Source: Tunturibacter psychrotolerans (GTDB taxonomy: Bacteria > Acidobacteriota > Terriglobia > Terriglobales > Acidobacteriaceae). From it: a DNA stretch of 64,000 bases. The stretch is from contig NZ_CP132942.1 in assembly GCF_040359615.1 (NCBI RefSeq), positions 3,968,001-4,032,000 of the forward strand, written 5' to 3'. Below the pieces are notes generated by a model. It was given only the letters and a program-made list of their open reading frames with translations. It had not been told where the DNA came from and did no database searches. Each line of letters opens with the position of its first letter. The stretch's first letter is position 1. The position numbers and the translations under genes are program-made. This document shows, one piece after another, positions 56,514-64,000 of this stretch.

Positions 56514-57254
56514 ATGACCGAACCCAACTCCCCACTTATCGTCCTCGTTGAAGACGAAGAACACCTCGCCCAGGGTCTCCTCTTCAACCTGCAGGCCGAA
56601 GGCTACCGTACCCATCACGAATCCGACGGCGACTCCGCCCTGGCCTACCTCCTCGCCCCGAAAGAAAACATCGCCGCTATCCTCCTCGACGGCATGCTCC
56701 CCGGCGCAGACGGCTTCACCATCGTCCGAGCGCTACGCGAAGCCCACCGCTACACCCCAATCCTCATGCTCACCGCCCGGTCGCGCCCCGAAGAGGTCCT
56801 AGAAGGCATCGAAGCCGGCGCCGACGACTACCTCGCCAAGCCCTTCGACCTGAATATCCTCCTCGTACGCCTCAAATCTCTCCTCCGCCGCACCGCGTGG
56901 CAGAACACCGCAACCCCGACTCCACCGCCCTCGACCACCGGTCAAACCGACGAATATTCCTTCAACCACCGCACCATTCGATTCGACGCCCTCGAGCTCA
57001 TTGCCCCCAACCGCACCACCCATCTCACCCTCATGGAGGCCGACCTCCTCCGCTACCTCACCGAACGCGAAGGACACATCGTCTCCCGCAAGGACATTCT
57101 CGAAGATGTCTGGCGAGTCCACGAGGACACAGACACCCGCGCCATCGACAACTTCATCGTCCGTCTACGGCGCTACATTGAAGACGATCCCGCCGATCCC
57201 CAGCACCTCGTCACTGTCCGCGGCGTCGGCTATCGCTTCCTCGCGAACCCTTAG
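56514..57254 (+). CDS. OmpR/PhoB-family response regulator
   Basis: A 246-residue regulator. The receiver domain has acidic EDEE near the N-terminus, phospho-acceptor Asp59 in AILLDGMLPGADG and Lys in DYLAKPFDLN. A Pro/Thr-rich linker leads to a winged-helix DNA-binding domain (LTLMEADLLRYLTEREGHIVSRKDILEDVWRVHEDTDTRAIDNFIVRLRRYIEDDP... HLVTVRGVGYRFL). It is the likely partner of the loop-less kinase two genes upstream. Confidence 0.95.
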   Translation: MTEPNSPLIVLVEDEEHLAQGLLFNLQAEGYRTHHESDGDSALAYLLAPKENIAAILLDGMLPGADGFTIVRALREAHRYTPILMLTARSRPEEVLEGIEAGADDYLAKPFDLNILLVRLKSLLRRTAWQNTATPTPPPSTTGQTDEYSFNHRTIRFDALELIAPNRTTHLTLMEADLLRYLTEREGHIVSRKDILEDVWRVHEDTDTRAIDNFIVRLRRYIEDDPADPQHLVTVRGVGYRFLANP

Positions 57255-57354
57255 GGCATCCGGAAACATCTAAAGCAGTCAAAGTGCCCAGACAATCGCA
57301 CTGAAAAAACCGACAGTCTGCCGCCAAATCCTCGCAAAACCAGTCAGGAAAAAA

Positions 57355-57885
57355 ATGAGCACTCTTCAAACAGAGAATTCTGTCGCCGGTCTGCGACTAG
57401 CCACCATCGATGACACCGACCTGCTGGTCCCGTTCATCAACCGCGCCTTCGCCCCCGACAACTACTTCAAGCGCACCGAACGTACCAATCCCTCGCAGGT
57501 CGCAGAGTACCTCCACAAGGGCTTCTTCCTGCTTCTCGAAGACACGGTCGGGCTGCTCGGTCTGATCTACACCGAACTGCGCGAGCACAACCGCGGCTAT
57601 ATCGGAATGATCGCGATTGATCCGAACCGTCAGGGCGGCGGAATCGGAACGCGTCTACTGGAGATCGGCGAAGAGTTCTGCCGCGAACAAGGCTCCAGCG
57701 TCATCGAGATCTCCGTCGTTAATCTCAGGCCAGATCTTGTCGCGTGGTATCAGCGGAAGGGATATCGGGTCGTCGGCGAAGCGCCCTACGTCCGTCCAGA
57801 CATCCTCATCGTTCCCTGCCACTTCATCCTCATGGAAAAAACGCTAGCTCCGACGCCCACCGTTGACACAGATAACCCGAACTAA
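57355..57885 (+). CDS. GNAT-family N-acetyltransferase
   Basis: A 176-residue acetyltransferase. The acetyl-CoA motif is in YIGMIAIDPNRQGGGIGTRLLEIGEEFCREQG (RQGGGIG), followed by VIEISVVNLRPDLVAWYQRKGYRVVGEAPYV. The N-terminal part (LRLATIDDTDLLVPFINRAF) is the usual GNAT entry. It stands 100 bp after the regulator gene. The substrate is unknown. Confidence 0.88.
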   Translation: MSTLQTENSVAGLRLATIDDTDLLVPFINRAFAPDNYFKRTERTNPSQVAEYLHKGFFLLLEDTVGLLGLIYTELREHNRGYIGMIAIDPNRQGGGIGTRLLEIGEEFCREQGSSVIEISVVNLRPDLVAWYQRKGYRVVGEAPYVRPDILIVPCHFILMEKTLAPTPTVDTDNPN

Positions 57886-57907
57886 CGCCACCCGCACCGA
57901 AGGGAGC

Positions 57908-58402
57908 CTACCGCGCCTCCTTCCACCTCCGCGCCTCTGCTGGCGCAAGAATCCGATGCACCGTGCTCAGGAGCTCCGGAAGTCGAAACGGCTTAGCCAG
58001 AAAGCTCCATCCCTCCTGCTCCAGCCGCAGCTTCTGAGCGGCATCCACCATCCCACCAGAGATCATCAGCACCGGCAGCTCACTCCGAATCTCCTTCAAC
58101 TCCCGCGCCAGCTCCATGCCTGACTTCCCCGGCATGTACAAATCGGTCACCAAAAGATCGATCTCCGGCACACTCCGAAAGATCTGCGCTGCCCGCTCCG
58201 CATCGCCAGAGCTGAAAACCCCATACCCTTCATGTTCTAGAAAGGTCCGCGTCAACGCACGCATATCCGGATCATCATCCACCAGCAAAATCCTGCTCGG
58301 CGAAAGCTCAGCGGCGCGACGTTCAGAGGTGAAAATATCTAACGACATCAGCGAATCATCGTAATCCTGAATCCTGCTTATAGCTGTTGTAACTTCGGAC
58401 AC
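57908..58402 (-). CDS. Stand-alone receiver-domain protein
   Basis: A 164-residue protein with a single CheY-like receiver (about 36-155): ILLVDDDPDMRAL, phospho-acceptor Asp87 in LLVTDLYMPGKSGMEL, and Lys in FLAKPFRLPELL. There is no output domain. The N-terminal 35 residues before the receiver are hydrophilic. An internal ATG (MSLDIF) is a possible start. No kinase is adjacent on this strand. Confidence 0.88.
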   Translation of the reverse strand: MSEVTTAISRIQDYDDSLMSLDIFTSERRAAELSPSRILLVDDDPDMRALTRTFLEHEGYGVFSSGDAERAAQIFRSVPEIDLLVTDLYMPGKSGMELARELKEIRSELPVLMISGGMVDAAQKLRLEQEGWSFLAKPFRLPELLSTVHRILAPAEARRWKEAR

Positions 58403-58600
58403 GTCTCAAGACACTTCTCTCGCACCGGCCACTCCCAGTCGTGCGATTTCCTTTCGTTCGGTATGTGCTCCCTAAGATGGAGTGCATAACCGCCGCCTGA
58501 GTTGCCTCGCCCCAAGCTCCCGAGCTAACCCCTTCCCTCTCAACCAGCAAACCGGCGCGCCCGCGATACACTTGAACGAGTCAAACCAAGCAGCAAACAA

Positions 58601-60988
58601 ATGCGCATCATCACCCGATACATCCTCCGCGAAGTCACCTCGCACGCCCTCCTCGGCGGAGCCCTCTTTACATTCATCATCTTCATGCGCGATCTCGGTC
58701 GTATCCTCGAGTTCGTCGTACGCGACTCCGCCACAGCGGGAGACGTCGCCCGCATCATCGCCTTCACTTTGCCGCCAGCTCTCACCGTCACCATTCCCAT
58801 GGCTGTCCTGGTAGGCATCCTCCTCGGTCTTTCCCGCCTCGCCGCCGACAGCGAAATCACTGCCATGCGAGCCAGCGGTATGGGCGCCATCGACTTCGTC
58901 CGCATCGTCTCCATCGTCTCCGCCGTCGCCCTCGTTCTGGGCCTCTTCAACTCCCTCTACCTCGCCCCCCGCGCCGCCAGTGGCCTCATTGCCCTCGGCG
59001 AATCACTCAAATCCTCGCAGGCTTCCTTCGAGGTCCAGCCACGCGTCTTCTACGAAGAGTTCAAAGACCGCGTCCTCTACGTACAGGACGCTACCCCCGC
59101 CGCAGGCGCCGCCCTCTGGCACCATGTCTTCCTCGCCGACCTCACCGAACCAACCGATCCTCACATCACCACCGCCGACCAGGCAGTCGTCGTCAATGGC
59201 ACCCCCAACACGCCAGACGCCCAGACCATCCGTCTCCACCTCCTCAACGGCGGCCAGCACGACACTTCCTCTACCGACCCGAACCAGTACAACATCTCCA
59301 CCTTTACCAGCACCGACGTCCCCATCGAGACCGAAGCCCCCGAAGACGCCCACCTCGGCCGCATCAACACGCCGATCCAGGCACTCTCACTCGCCGAGCT
59401 CTGGCGCAACGCCAACGCCATCAAAGCCTCTAGCGGTCGCGAATCCTCCGTCTACCGCATCGAGTTCAACAAGCGCTTCTCTTATCCCTTCGCCTGCCTC
59501 GTCCTTATGCTCGTCGGCGTCCCTCTCGGCATCTCCTCCAAGCGCGGAGGAAAATCCACCGGCTTCGTCCTCACCATCCTTCTCGTCTTCATCTACTACT
59601 TCCTCTCGTCAGTCGGAGTAGCCTTCGCCCAATCCGGCAAGCTCTCTCCCTTCCTCGGCGTCTGGGGAGCAAACCTCCTCTTCGCCGCCGCGGGCGCCAT
59701 CCTCCTCTATCAAATGTCTCGCGGAGGCATCGCTCTCAGCCTAGTCTCCACCATCGGCATCTGGCTCAGCAAACTCGTCACTCGCCTCACCAGCAACGGT
59801 CACGAGTCGGCCAACGTGAGATCCCGGCATGACATCGCCACACTCCTCCGCCGCTTCCGCAGCATCTCCCGCATACAGTTCCCTCTCCTGCTCGACGACT
59901 ACGTCATGCGCGAGTACGCCACCAACTTCGCCATCGTCCTCAGCTCCTTCTCCACCCTCTTCCTCATCTTCACCTTCTTCGAACTCATCGGCCCCATCTT
60001 CAAAAACCGCACACCTCTCATCACCGTAGGCGAATACCTCGTCAGCCTCATCCCCTATATCCTCTACAACGTCACGCCCCTCTGCGCCCTGGTCGCGGTT
60101 CTCGTCACCTTCGGCTCCCTCAGCCGCACCTCAGAGCTCACCGCGATGAAATCCAGCGGCATCAGCCTCTACCGCATCATCACGCCAGTTCTAATAGTCA
60201 CCATCCTCATCTCAGCCGGCCTCTTCATCTTCGACGAGCTCTACCTCCCCGCCGCCAACCGCCGCCAGGAGGCACTCCTCTCGATCATCAAAGACAAACC
60301 CACCCAAACGTTCTCCCGCCCCGACCGCCAATGGATCTCCGGCCAGACCAACAACGCCGGCGAGCCCTACCGCATCTTCTACTACCAATACTTCAACGCA
60401 GAAAAAGACACCTTCGCCAACCTCACCGTCTTCGAGTTCGACCCCGCGACCTTCACCCTTCAGCGCCGCATCTTCGCCGCATCCGCTCAGTGGGATCCCC
60501 ACGTCAACAATTGGATCTTCGACAACGGCTGGCAGCGCACCTTCTCCGGCGAAACGATCTCCAGCTATCAGCCCTTCACCGTCTCCACCTTCCCCGAGAT
60601 TCGCGAGCAGCCCAGCTACTTCAAAAAGGAGTACATCCCCTCCCAGGAGATGAGCTACACCGAACTCTCCCGTTACATCAGCGACCTCAAGCAATCCGGC
60701 TTTGACACCAAACGCCTCAGCGTACAGCTCAACAAAAAAATCGCCTATCCACTCATCACCCTCGTCATGGCTATCCTCGCCATCCCCTTCGCTCTATCGA
60801 TGGGCAAGAAAGGTTCGCTCACCGGCATAGCCACCGCGATCGGCCTTGCGATCACCTATTGGGTAGTCGCCCTCATCTTCGAATCCCTCGGCAACGTCAA
60901 CACCCTCCCTGCGCTCCTCGCCGCATGGACACCCGATCTCCTCTTCGGCATAACCGGCGCCTACCTACTCCTCCGCACTCCCACGTAA
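58601..60988 (+). CDS. Fused LptF-LptG lipopolysaccharide export permease
   Basis: A 795-residue protein made of two YjgP/YjgQ permeases in one chain. The first half (about 1-375) begins MRIITRYILREVTSHALLGGALFTF and has LTVTIPMAVLVGILLGLSRLAADSEITAMRASG, a periplasmic beta-jellyroll, and FSYPFACLVLMLVGVPLGISSKRGG. The second half (about 425-795) repeats this: LLLDDYVMREYATNF, TPLCALVAVLVTFGSLSRTSELTAMKSSGISL, a jellyroll, and IAYPLITLVMAILAIPFALSMGKKG. In most bacteria LptF and LptG are separate proteins that join LptB to move LPS from the inner membrane. Here they are fused through a linker of about 50 residues. No lptA, B, C or D gene is adjacent. Confidence 0.92.
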   Translation: MRIITRYILREVTSHALLGGALFTFIIFMRDLGRILEFVVRDSATAGDVARIIAFTLPPALTVTIPMAVLVGILLGLSRLAADSEITAMRASGMGAIDFVRIVSIVSAVALVLGLFNSLYLAPRAASGLIALGESLKSSQASFEVQPRVFYEEFKDRVLYVQDATPAAGAALWHHVFLADLTEPTDPHITTADQAVVVNGTPNTPDAQTIRLHLLNGGQHDTSSTDPNQYNISTFTSTDVPIETEAPEDAHLGRINTPIQALSLAELWRNANAIKASSGRESSVYRIEFNKRFSYPFACLVLMLVGVPLGISSKRGGKSTGFVLTILLVFIYYFLSSVGVAFAQSGKLSPFLGVWGANLLFAAAGAILLYQMSRGGIALSLVSTIGIWLSKLVTRLTSNGHESANVRSRHDIATLLRRFRSISRIQFPLLLDDYVMREYATNFAIVLSSFSTLFLIFTFFELIGPIFKNRTPLITVGEYLVSLIPYILYNVTPLCALVAVLVTFGSLSRTSELTAMKSSGISLYRIITPVLIVTILISAGLFIFDELYLPAANRRQEALLSIIKDKPTQTFSRPDRQWISGQTNNAGEPYRIFYYQYFNAEKDTFANLTVFEFDPATFTLQRRIFAASAQWDPHVNNWIFDNGWQRTFSGETISSYQPFTVSTFPEIREQPSYFKKEYIPSQEMSYTELSRYISDLKQSGFDTKRLSVQLNKKIAYPLITLVMAILAIPFALSMGKKGSLTGIATAIGLAITYWVVALIFESLGNVNTLPALLAAWTPDLLFGITGAYLLLRTPT

Positions 60989-61315
60989 GTTCCACACCCT
61001 CTTCTCGCCGCCACTCCTCACACTGCTTCTCGCCAAAGCAAAAAGCTCGTCATATCGACCGAAGCTGTTCACAGTTTCATCATGACCAGCGCAGTGGAGA
61101 GGCCCCCGCGTCTCGCCTCTGCCCTTGCCGTTGTTCTTCTTGTTGTCATCCCCGAAGGGGATCTGCTGCTGTCCTTGTTTTGCCGTTGCCCCTGTTTTCA
61201 TTCCACACAAAAAAGCTCGTCATCTCGACCAAATAGGAGTAGTAGCCTCTAGAGCTTCTTCGATAGAAGACGATCAGCAGCGGACCCACCCGTCCGCCGC
61301 GCCGTCTTTGCCGCA
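60989..61315. repeat. Non-coding gap with interspersed repeats
   Basis: No gene is seen. AAAAGCTCGTCAT followed by TATCGACC or CTCGACC occurs twice (61041-61060 and 61211-61230, 19 of 20 bases equal). Between them lie TTGCCGTTG units and the 27-base repeat (61142-61168), whose core ATCCCCGAAGGGGAT is a hairpin, shared with 33323-33349. Confidence 0.8.
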
Positions 61316-61813
61316 TCAGCCCTCGATAGCCGCGGCCAGCTTGCCAAACAAGCTCTCCCAGCCCATTGCATGACCATCACGCGAGCTCTCCGTGGCGAAC
61401 TGTTCATGCCGCAACCGAATCTCCGTTCCGCCCTCGACATCTCTCAGAAACACCGTCACCATCGTGGTCTCCGTCGGAGCCCAACTTCCGTTCCACGTAA
61501 ACTGCAGCAGCTCGTTCGGAATAACCCGTAGATACTGCCCGCGAACCGCTACCTGGCGCGTTCTCTCTTCCTCCGTCATTCCCTCCTTGGCGCACATCAT
61601 CCCCTGCGATAAAACTTCGTAAGTTCCCCCCTCACGCACATCGAGCGTAGCGCTCACAAAGTTCATATCTCCCGGCGCATGCCATTTCTGCAAGATCTCC
61701 GGCCGCGTCCAAGCCTCATAGACTCGCGCCCGACTAGCCCGAATCACTCGTGTCAGCTCAAGCTGCAATGCACTTCCATCATTCTTCTTCTGTTCCAGCT
61801 CCAGAGTTGCCAT
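61316..61813 (-). CDS. AHSA1/SRPBCC-domain protein
   Basis: A 165-residue helix-grip protein. After MATLELEQKKNDGSALQLEL comes the family opening TRVIRASRARVYEAWTRPEILQKWHAPGD, then VREGGTYEVL, VRGQYLRVIPNELLQFTWNGSW, TMVTVFLRDVEGGTEIRLRHEQF and a closing GWESLFGKLAAAIEG. The ATG at 61813 lies inside the end of the arsR-like gene (35-bp overlap), with GAGG nine bases upstream; the frame is open further. ArsR-AHSA1 pairs are common. The ligand is unknown. Confidence 0.88.
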   Translation of the reverse strand: MATLELEQKKNDGSALQLELTRVIRASRARVYEAWTRPEILQKWHAPGDMNFVSATLDVREGGTYEVLSQGMMCAKEGMTEEERTRQVAVRGQYLRVIPNELLQFTWNGSWAPTETTMVTVFLRDVEGGTEIRLRHEQFATESSRDGHAMGWESLFGKLAAAIEG

Positions 61814-62162
61814 TCCGCACATCCTCTCCCGGCGTCTCCGCCGTCTCCAGGTAATTCTGAAGGGCATCCAACTGGCCCGTCCAGAAAGTTTCGTAGTAGG
61901 CAAGCCACTCCTGCGCCGCCCGCAAGTTATCCGCATTCAACTGCACCATCCGAAAGTTGCCCTTCTTCTCCCGTCGAATCAGATCCGCCCGTTCCAGCAC
62001 CTGCAGATGCTTCGAAACGGCGGCCAGCGACATGTTGTACGGCTCTGCAATCTGCCCTACCGTCCTGGCCTCCCGGCTCACGTCCCGCAGAATCGCGCGA
62101 CGAGTAGCGTCCGACAGAGCATGAAACACGGAATCCAAAGAAGCAACCGACAATTCAACCAT
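61779..62162 (-). CDS. ArsR-family transcriptional regulator
   Basis: A 127-residue winged-helix repressor: LDSVFHALSDATRRAILRDVSREARTVGQIAEPYNMSLAAVSKHLQVLERADLIRREKKGNFRMVQLNADNL. It has no Cys metal site, so it belongs to the ArsR subgroup found with AHSA1 proteins rather than to metal sensors. The C-terminus overlaps the next gene. Its start codon sits inside an inverted repeat, and the promoter spacing predicts a leaderless mRNA. Confidence 0.92.
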   Translation of the reverse strand: MVELSVASLDSVFHALSDATRRAILRDVSREARTVGQIAEPYNMSLAAVSKHLQVLERADLIRREKKGNFRMVQLNADNLRAAQEWLAYYETFWTGQLDALQNYLETAETPGEDVRNGNSGAGTEEE

Positions 62163-62200
62163 GCGGTTGAATATAGTCCAAATTTAAAAACTATTCAACC
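62153..62200 (-). promoter_or_regulatory. Promoter and operator of the arsR-AHSA1 operon, leaderless layout
   Basis: On the minus strand TTGAAT (-35, 62198-62193) and TATATT (-10, 62175-62170) are exactly 17 bases apart, and the ATG lies 7 bases after the -10. Transcription should thus start at or within a base or two of the A of ATG. The octamer GGTTGAAT or its complement occurs three times (62153-62160, 62165-62172, 62193-62200). Two form a perfect inverted repeat around the start codon, and two an extended one over the promoter, suiting ArsR autorepression. Confidence 0.75.
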
Positions 62201-62283
62201 AAATAATTAAATAGTTTTATGCCAAGACGAAATCCTCTCCTGTTCACCTCGGCCAGGCCCAAACGTCCTAAACTGGAAACACA

Positions 62284-62994
62284 ATGATTGCAAAGCTCCC
62301 CTCGATCACCCTTCTGGCCGCTCTAACCACCGTCGCCACCGCCCAAACCACACCAAAAGCAACCACGACGACCCCGCACCACACCACTGCCATTGCAAAA
62401 CCCGCAACCACACCCCCAAACATCCCCAAAGTAGTCGGCATTCCCAAGCCTCTCTTCACACTGAGGTATATCGACTCCAAAATCGGTACCGGAGCCCCGG
62501 CCGAAGAGCGCAAGTACTACACCGTCCACTACACCGGCTGGCTCACCAATGGCACCAAGTTTGACTCCTCCTTCGATCACCCCGGCGGCGAGCCCATCAC
62601 CTTCCCCTATGGCGCACACCGCGTCATCATAGGCTGGGACACTGGGTTCCAGGGCATGCACGTCGGTGGAAAGCGCCGCCTCTTCGTCCCCTACCAGCTA
62701 GCCTACGGCGAGTCTGGCCGCCCCCCCGTCATTCCGGCCAAAGCCGATCTCATCTTCGACGTCGAACTAGTCTCCATGTCCGACACCCCGCCCCAGCCAA
62801 AGACACCTCCCGCGCCACCAACCGCGCCCGAATCGCCTCAAAAGACCGCTCCGACTACCCAGACGACTCCGACTACTCCAACAACTCAAACCGCACCAAC
62901 GACTCAAACATCCCCAACCACGCCCACTGCTCCAAGTACTCCAACGACACCAACCACTCCAACCAACAACCCGCCGCACCCTGAGACCCTATAG
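62284..62994 (+). CDS. Exported FKBP-type peptidyl-prolyl isomerase with a Pro/Thr tail
   Basis: A 236-residue protein with a signal peptide (cleavage near TTVATAQ, residue 21), a Thr/Pro/Ala-rich linker, one FKBP domain (about 58-160: VHYTGWLTNGTKFDSSFD, GEPITFPYGAHRVIIGWDTGFQGMHVGGKRRLFVP, LAYGESGRPPVIPAKADLIFDVELVSM), and a 75-residue tail almost wholly Pro and Thr (TTPTTPTTQTAP). Active-site residues of FKBP (Tyr, Phe/Asp, Trp) are present. The tail repeats at DNA level and may vary in length. It acts in the periplasm or at the cell surface. Confidence 0.88.
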   Translation: MIAKLPSITLLAALTTVATAQTTPKATTTTPHHTTAIAKPATTPPNIPKVVGIPKPLFTLRYIDSKIGTGAPAEERKYYTVHYTGWLTNGTKFDSSFDHPGGEPITFPYGAHRVIIGWDTGFQGMHVGGKRRLFVPYQLAYGESGRPPVIPAKADLIFDVELVSMSDTPPQPKTPPAPPTAPESPQKTAPTTQTTPTTPTTQTAPTTQTSPTTPTAPSTPTTPTTPTNNPPHPETL

Positions 62995-63028
62995 CCTCAT
63001 CAGATCCAAAGGACACTCAGAAATCAAG

Positions 63029-64000
63029 ATGCTGGAACGACTTAAACCGCTAGCCCCCTACCTCAGGCGATACCGAAAGAATCTCGCCTGGGGTGGGGTC
63101 GCCGTCATTCTCTATAACACCATCAAGGTGCTGATCCCCATCGTCATCGGCCACGCCATCGACGACATGCACCACGGCATCACCGAAGCCAAGGTCGTCC
63201 ACCACACCCTTCGCCTCCTCGTCATAGCCGTTTTGTCCGCGATCTTCCTGTACATCACCCGCCAGGTCATCATCGGAGCCTCCCGCGAGATCGAATTCGA
63301 CCTCCGCAACGACCTCTTCAGCAACCTCGAGCGCCAGGCCCCCAGTTTCTACCACACCCACCGCACTGGCGACATCATGGCGCGCACCACCAACGACCTC
63401 AACGCCGTTCGCCAGCTCCTCGGCCCCGCAATCATGTACAGCGCCAACACGATTGTCTTCACCGCAGCCGCGCTGCCCTTCATGTACCGCATCAGCCCGA
63501 AGCTCACCTTCTTCGCCTTCGTGCCTCTCCCCATCGCATCCGTGCTCGTGCAATACTTCGGCAACCGCATCCATCGCCGATTCGAGCGCATTCAGGCCAT
63601 GTTCTCCGACATCTCCGCCAAGGCCCAGGAAAACTTCTCCGGCGCCCGCCTCATCCGTGCCTTCGCCCAGGAAGAGGCCGAGATTGCCTCCTTCGAAATT
63701 GCCAACTTCGAGTACATCAAGCGCAGTCTGCATCTCGTTCGTCTCATGGCCATGCTCTGGCCCACACTCGAGTTCGTGCTCGGCCTCTCGCTGATGATCA
63801 CGCTTCTGGTCGGTGGTCACGAAGTCGTCTCCCACCACATCTCCGTTGGCCAGTTCACTTCGTTCAACGTCTATATGGTGCAACTCACCTGGCCCATGAT
63901 CGCCGTCGGCTGGGTCGTCAACCTCTTCCAGCGCGGCACCGCCTCAGTAGTCCGCATCGACGAACTCCTCAAACAACAACCCGCCATCACCGATCAGGAC
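63029..64000 (+). CDS. ABC exporter, transmembrane domain (cut by window edge)
   Basis: The frame opens with an ATG at 63029 and runs off the end. The 324 visible residues form the six-helix domain of an MsbA/MdlB-type exporter: LERLKPLAPYLRRYRKNLAW, then the GASREIEFDLRNDLFSNLERQAPSFYHTHRTGDIMARTTNDLNAVRQLLG coupling segment, FSGARLIRAFAQEE, and the last helices to VVRIDELL. The nucleotide-binding domain lies beyond the window. There is no tight ribosome site, but the start fits the family. It is likely a half-transporter exporting a lipid or drug. Confidence 0.9.
   Translation, partial: MLERLKPLAPYLRRYRKNLAWGGVAVILYNTIKVLIPIVIGHAIDDMHHGITEAKVVHHTLRLLVIAVLSAIFLYITRQVIIGASREIEFDLRNDLFSNLERQAPSFYHTHRTGDIMARTTNDLNAVRQLLGPAIMYSANTIVFTAAALPFMYRISPKLTFFAFVPLPIASVLVQYFGNRIHRRFERIQAMFSDISAKAQENFSGARLIRAFAQEEAEIASFEIANFEYIKRSLHLVRLMAMLWPTLEFVLGLSLMITLLVGGHEVVSHHISVGQFTSFNVYMVQLTWPMIAVGWVVNLFQRGTASVVRIDELLKQQPAITDQD

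Noticed and set aside
63050..63883. A 277-residue minus-strand frame opposite the ABC exporter gene
   Set aside because: The + strand encodes a clear exporter domain; the minus frame is composition noise.

Overview
The window reads as a chromosomal segment of an acidobacterium of the Acidobacteriaceae type (Edaphobacter/Granulicella/Terriglobus-like). This is an inference from remembered resemblance: C-ending, G+C-rich codons, a Gram-negative envelope gene set (a fused LptF-LptG permease, a POTRA protein, an MlaF-like ATPase), a subunit c with a signal-like leader, and hairpin-rich intergenic repeats. There is no phage, insertion sequence, CRISPR array, rRNA or recognisable tRNA. About 63 protein genes are packed tightly, mostly as housekeeping genes in short operons.

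Layout. 1-4.4 kb: end of a nuo operon (nuoM, nuoN) converging on atpZ-atpI-atpB-atpE, the Fo part of ATP synthase; no F1 genes follow. 4.4-8.1 kb: lysS, haem O synthase, a DUF420 protein and a small membrane protein. 8.1-16 kb, minus strand: DsbA-like protein and nadE; a sugar-phosphate transferase; then peptidase, mobA and an MlaF-like ATPase. 16-24 kb: small enzymes, a divergent MarR/DHA2 efflux pair on a 39-bp palindrome, a SpoIIE phosphatase, DUF4239 and DUF4232 proteins. 24-33 kb: secA, a double cupredoxin, and an NtrC/NtrB/lipoprotein operon. 33-41 kb: secreted proteins, adjacent xerC and xerD, a POTRA-only protein, ffh. 41-43 kb: an accessory islet (acyltransferase, GNAT) followed by a decayed second copy of the ffh 3' end. 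43-54 kb: cupins, DUF3309, Fur, a HerA-like ATPase, dienelactone hydrolase, a peroxiredoxin-like protein, IclR, DUF1697, manA, desaturase, DUF3011. 54-64 kb: a rearranged HipA/DUF3037 remnant, a histidine kinase-MarC-response regulator operon, the LptF-LptG fusion, an ArsR/AHSA1 pair with a predicted leaderless promoter, FKBP and the start of an ABC exporter.

The most unusual signals are not classical gene clusters. They are (1) two 150-180 bp structured repeats with a shared core but different, self-complementary outer stems; (2) the ffh-tail duplication around a foreign-looking gene; (3) the inverted HipA/DUF3037 junction; (4) the palindrome running from start codon to start codon between marR and the efflux gene; and (5) a MarC protein encoded between a loop-less sensor kinase and its regulator. 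All functions are read from sequence motifs and memory of families; no database search was run.
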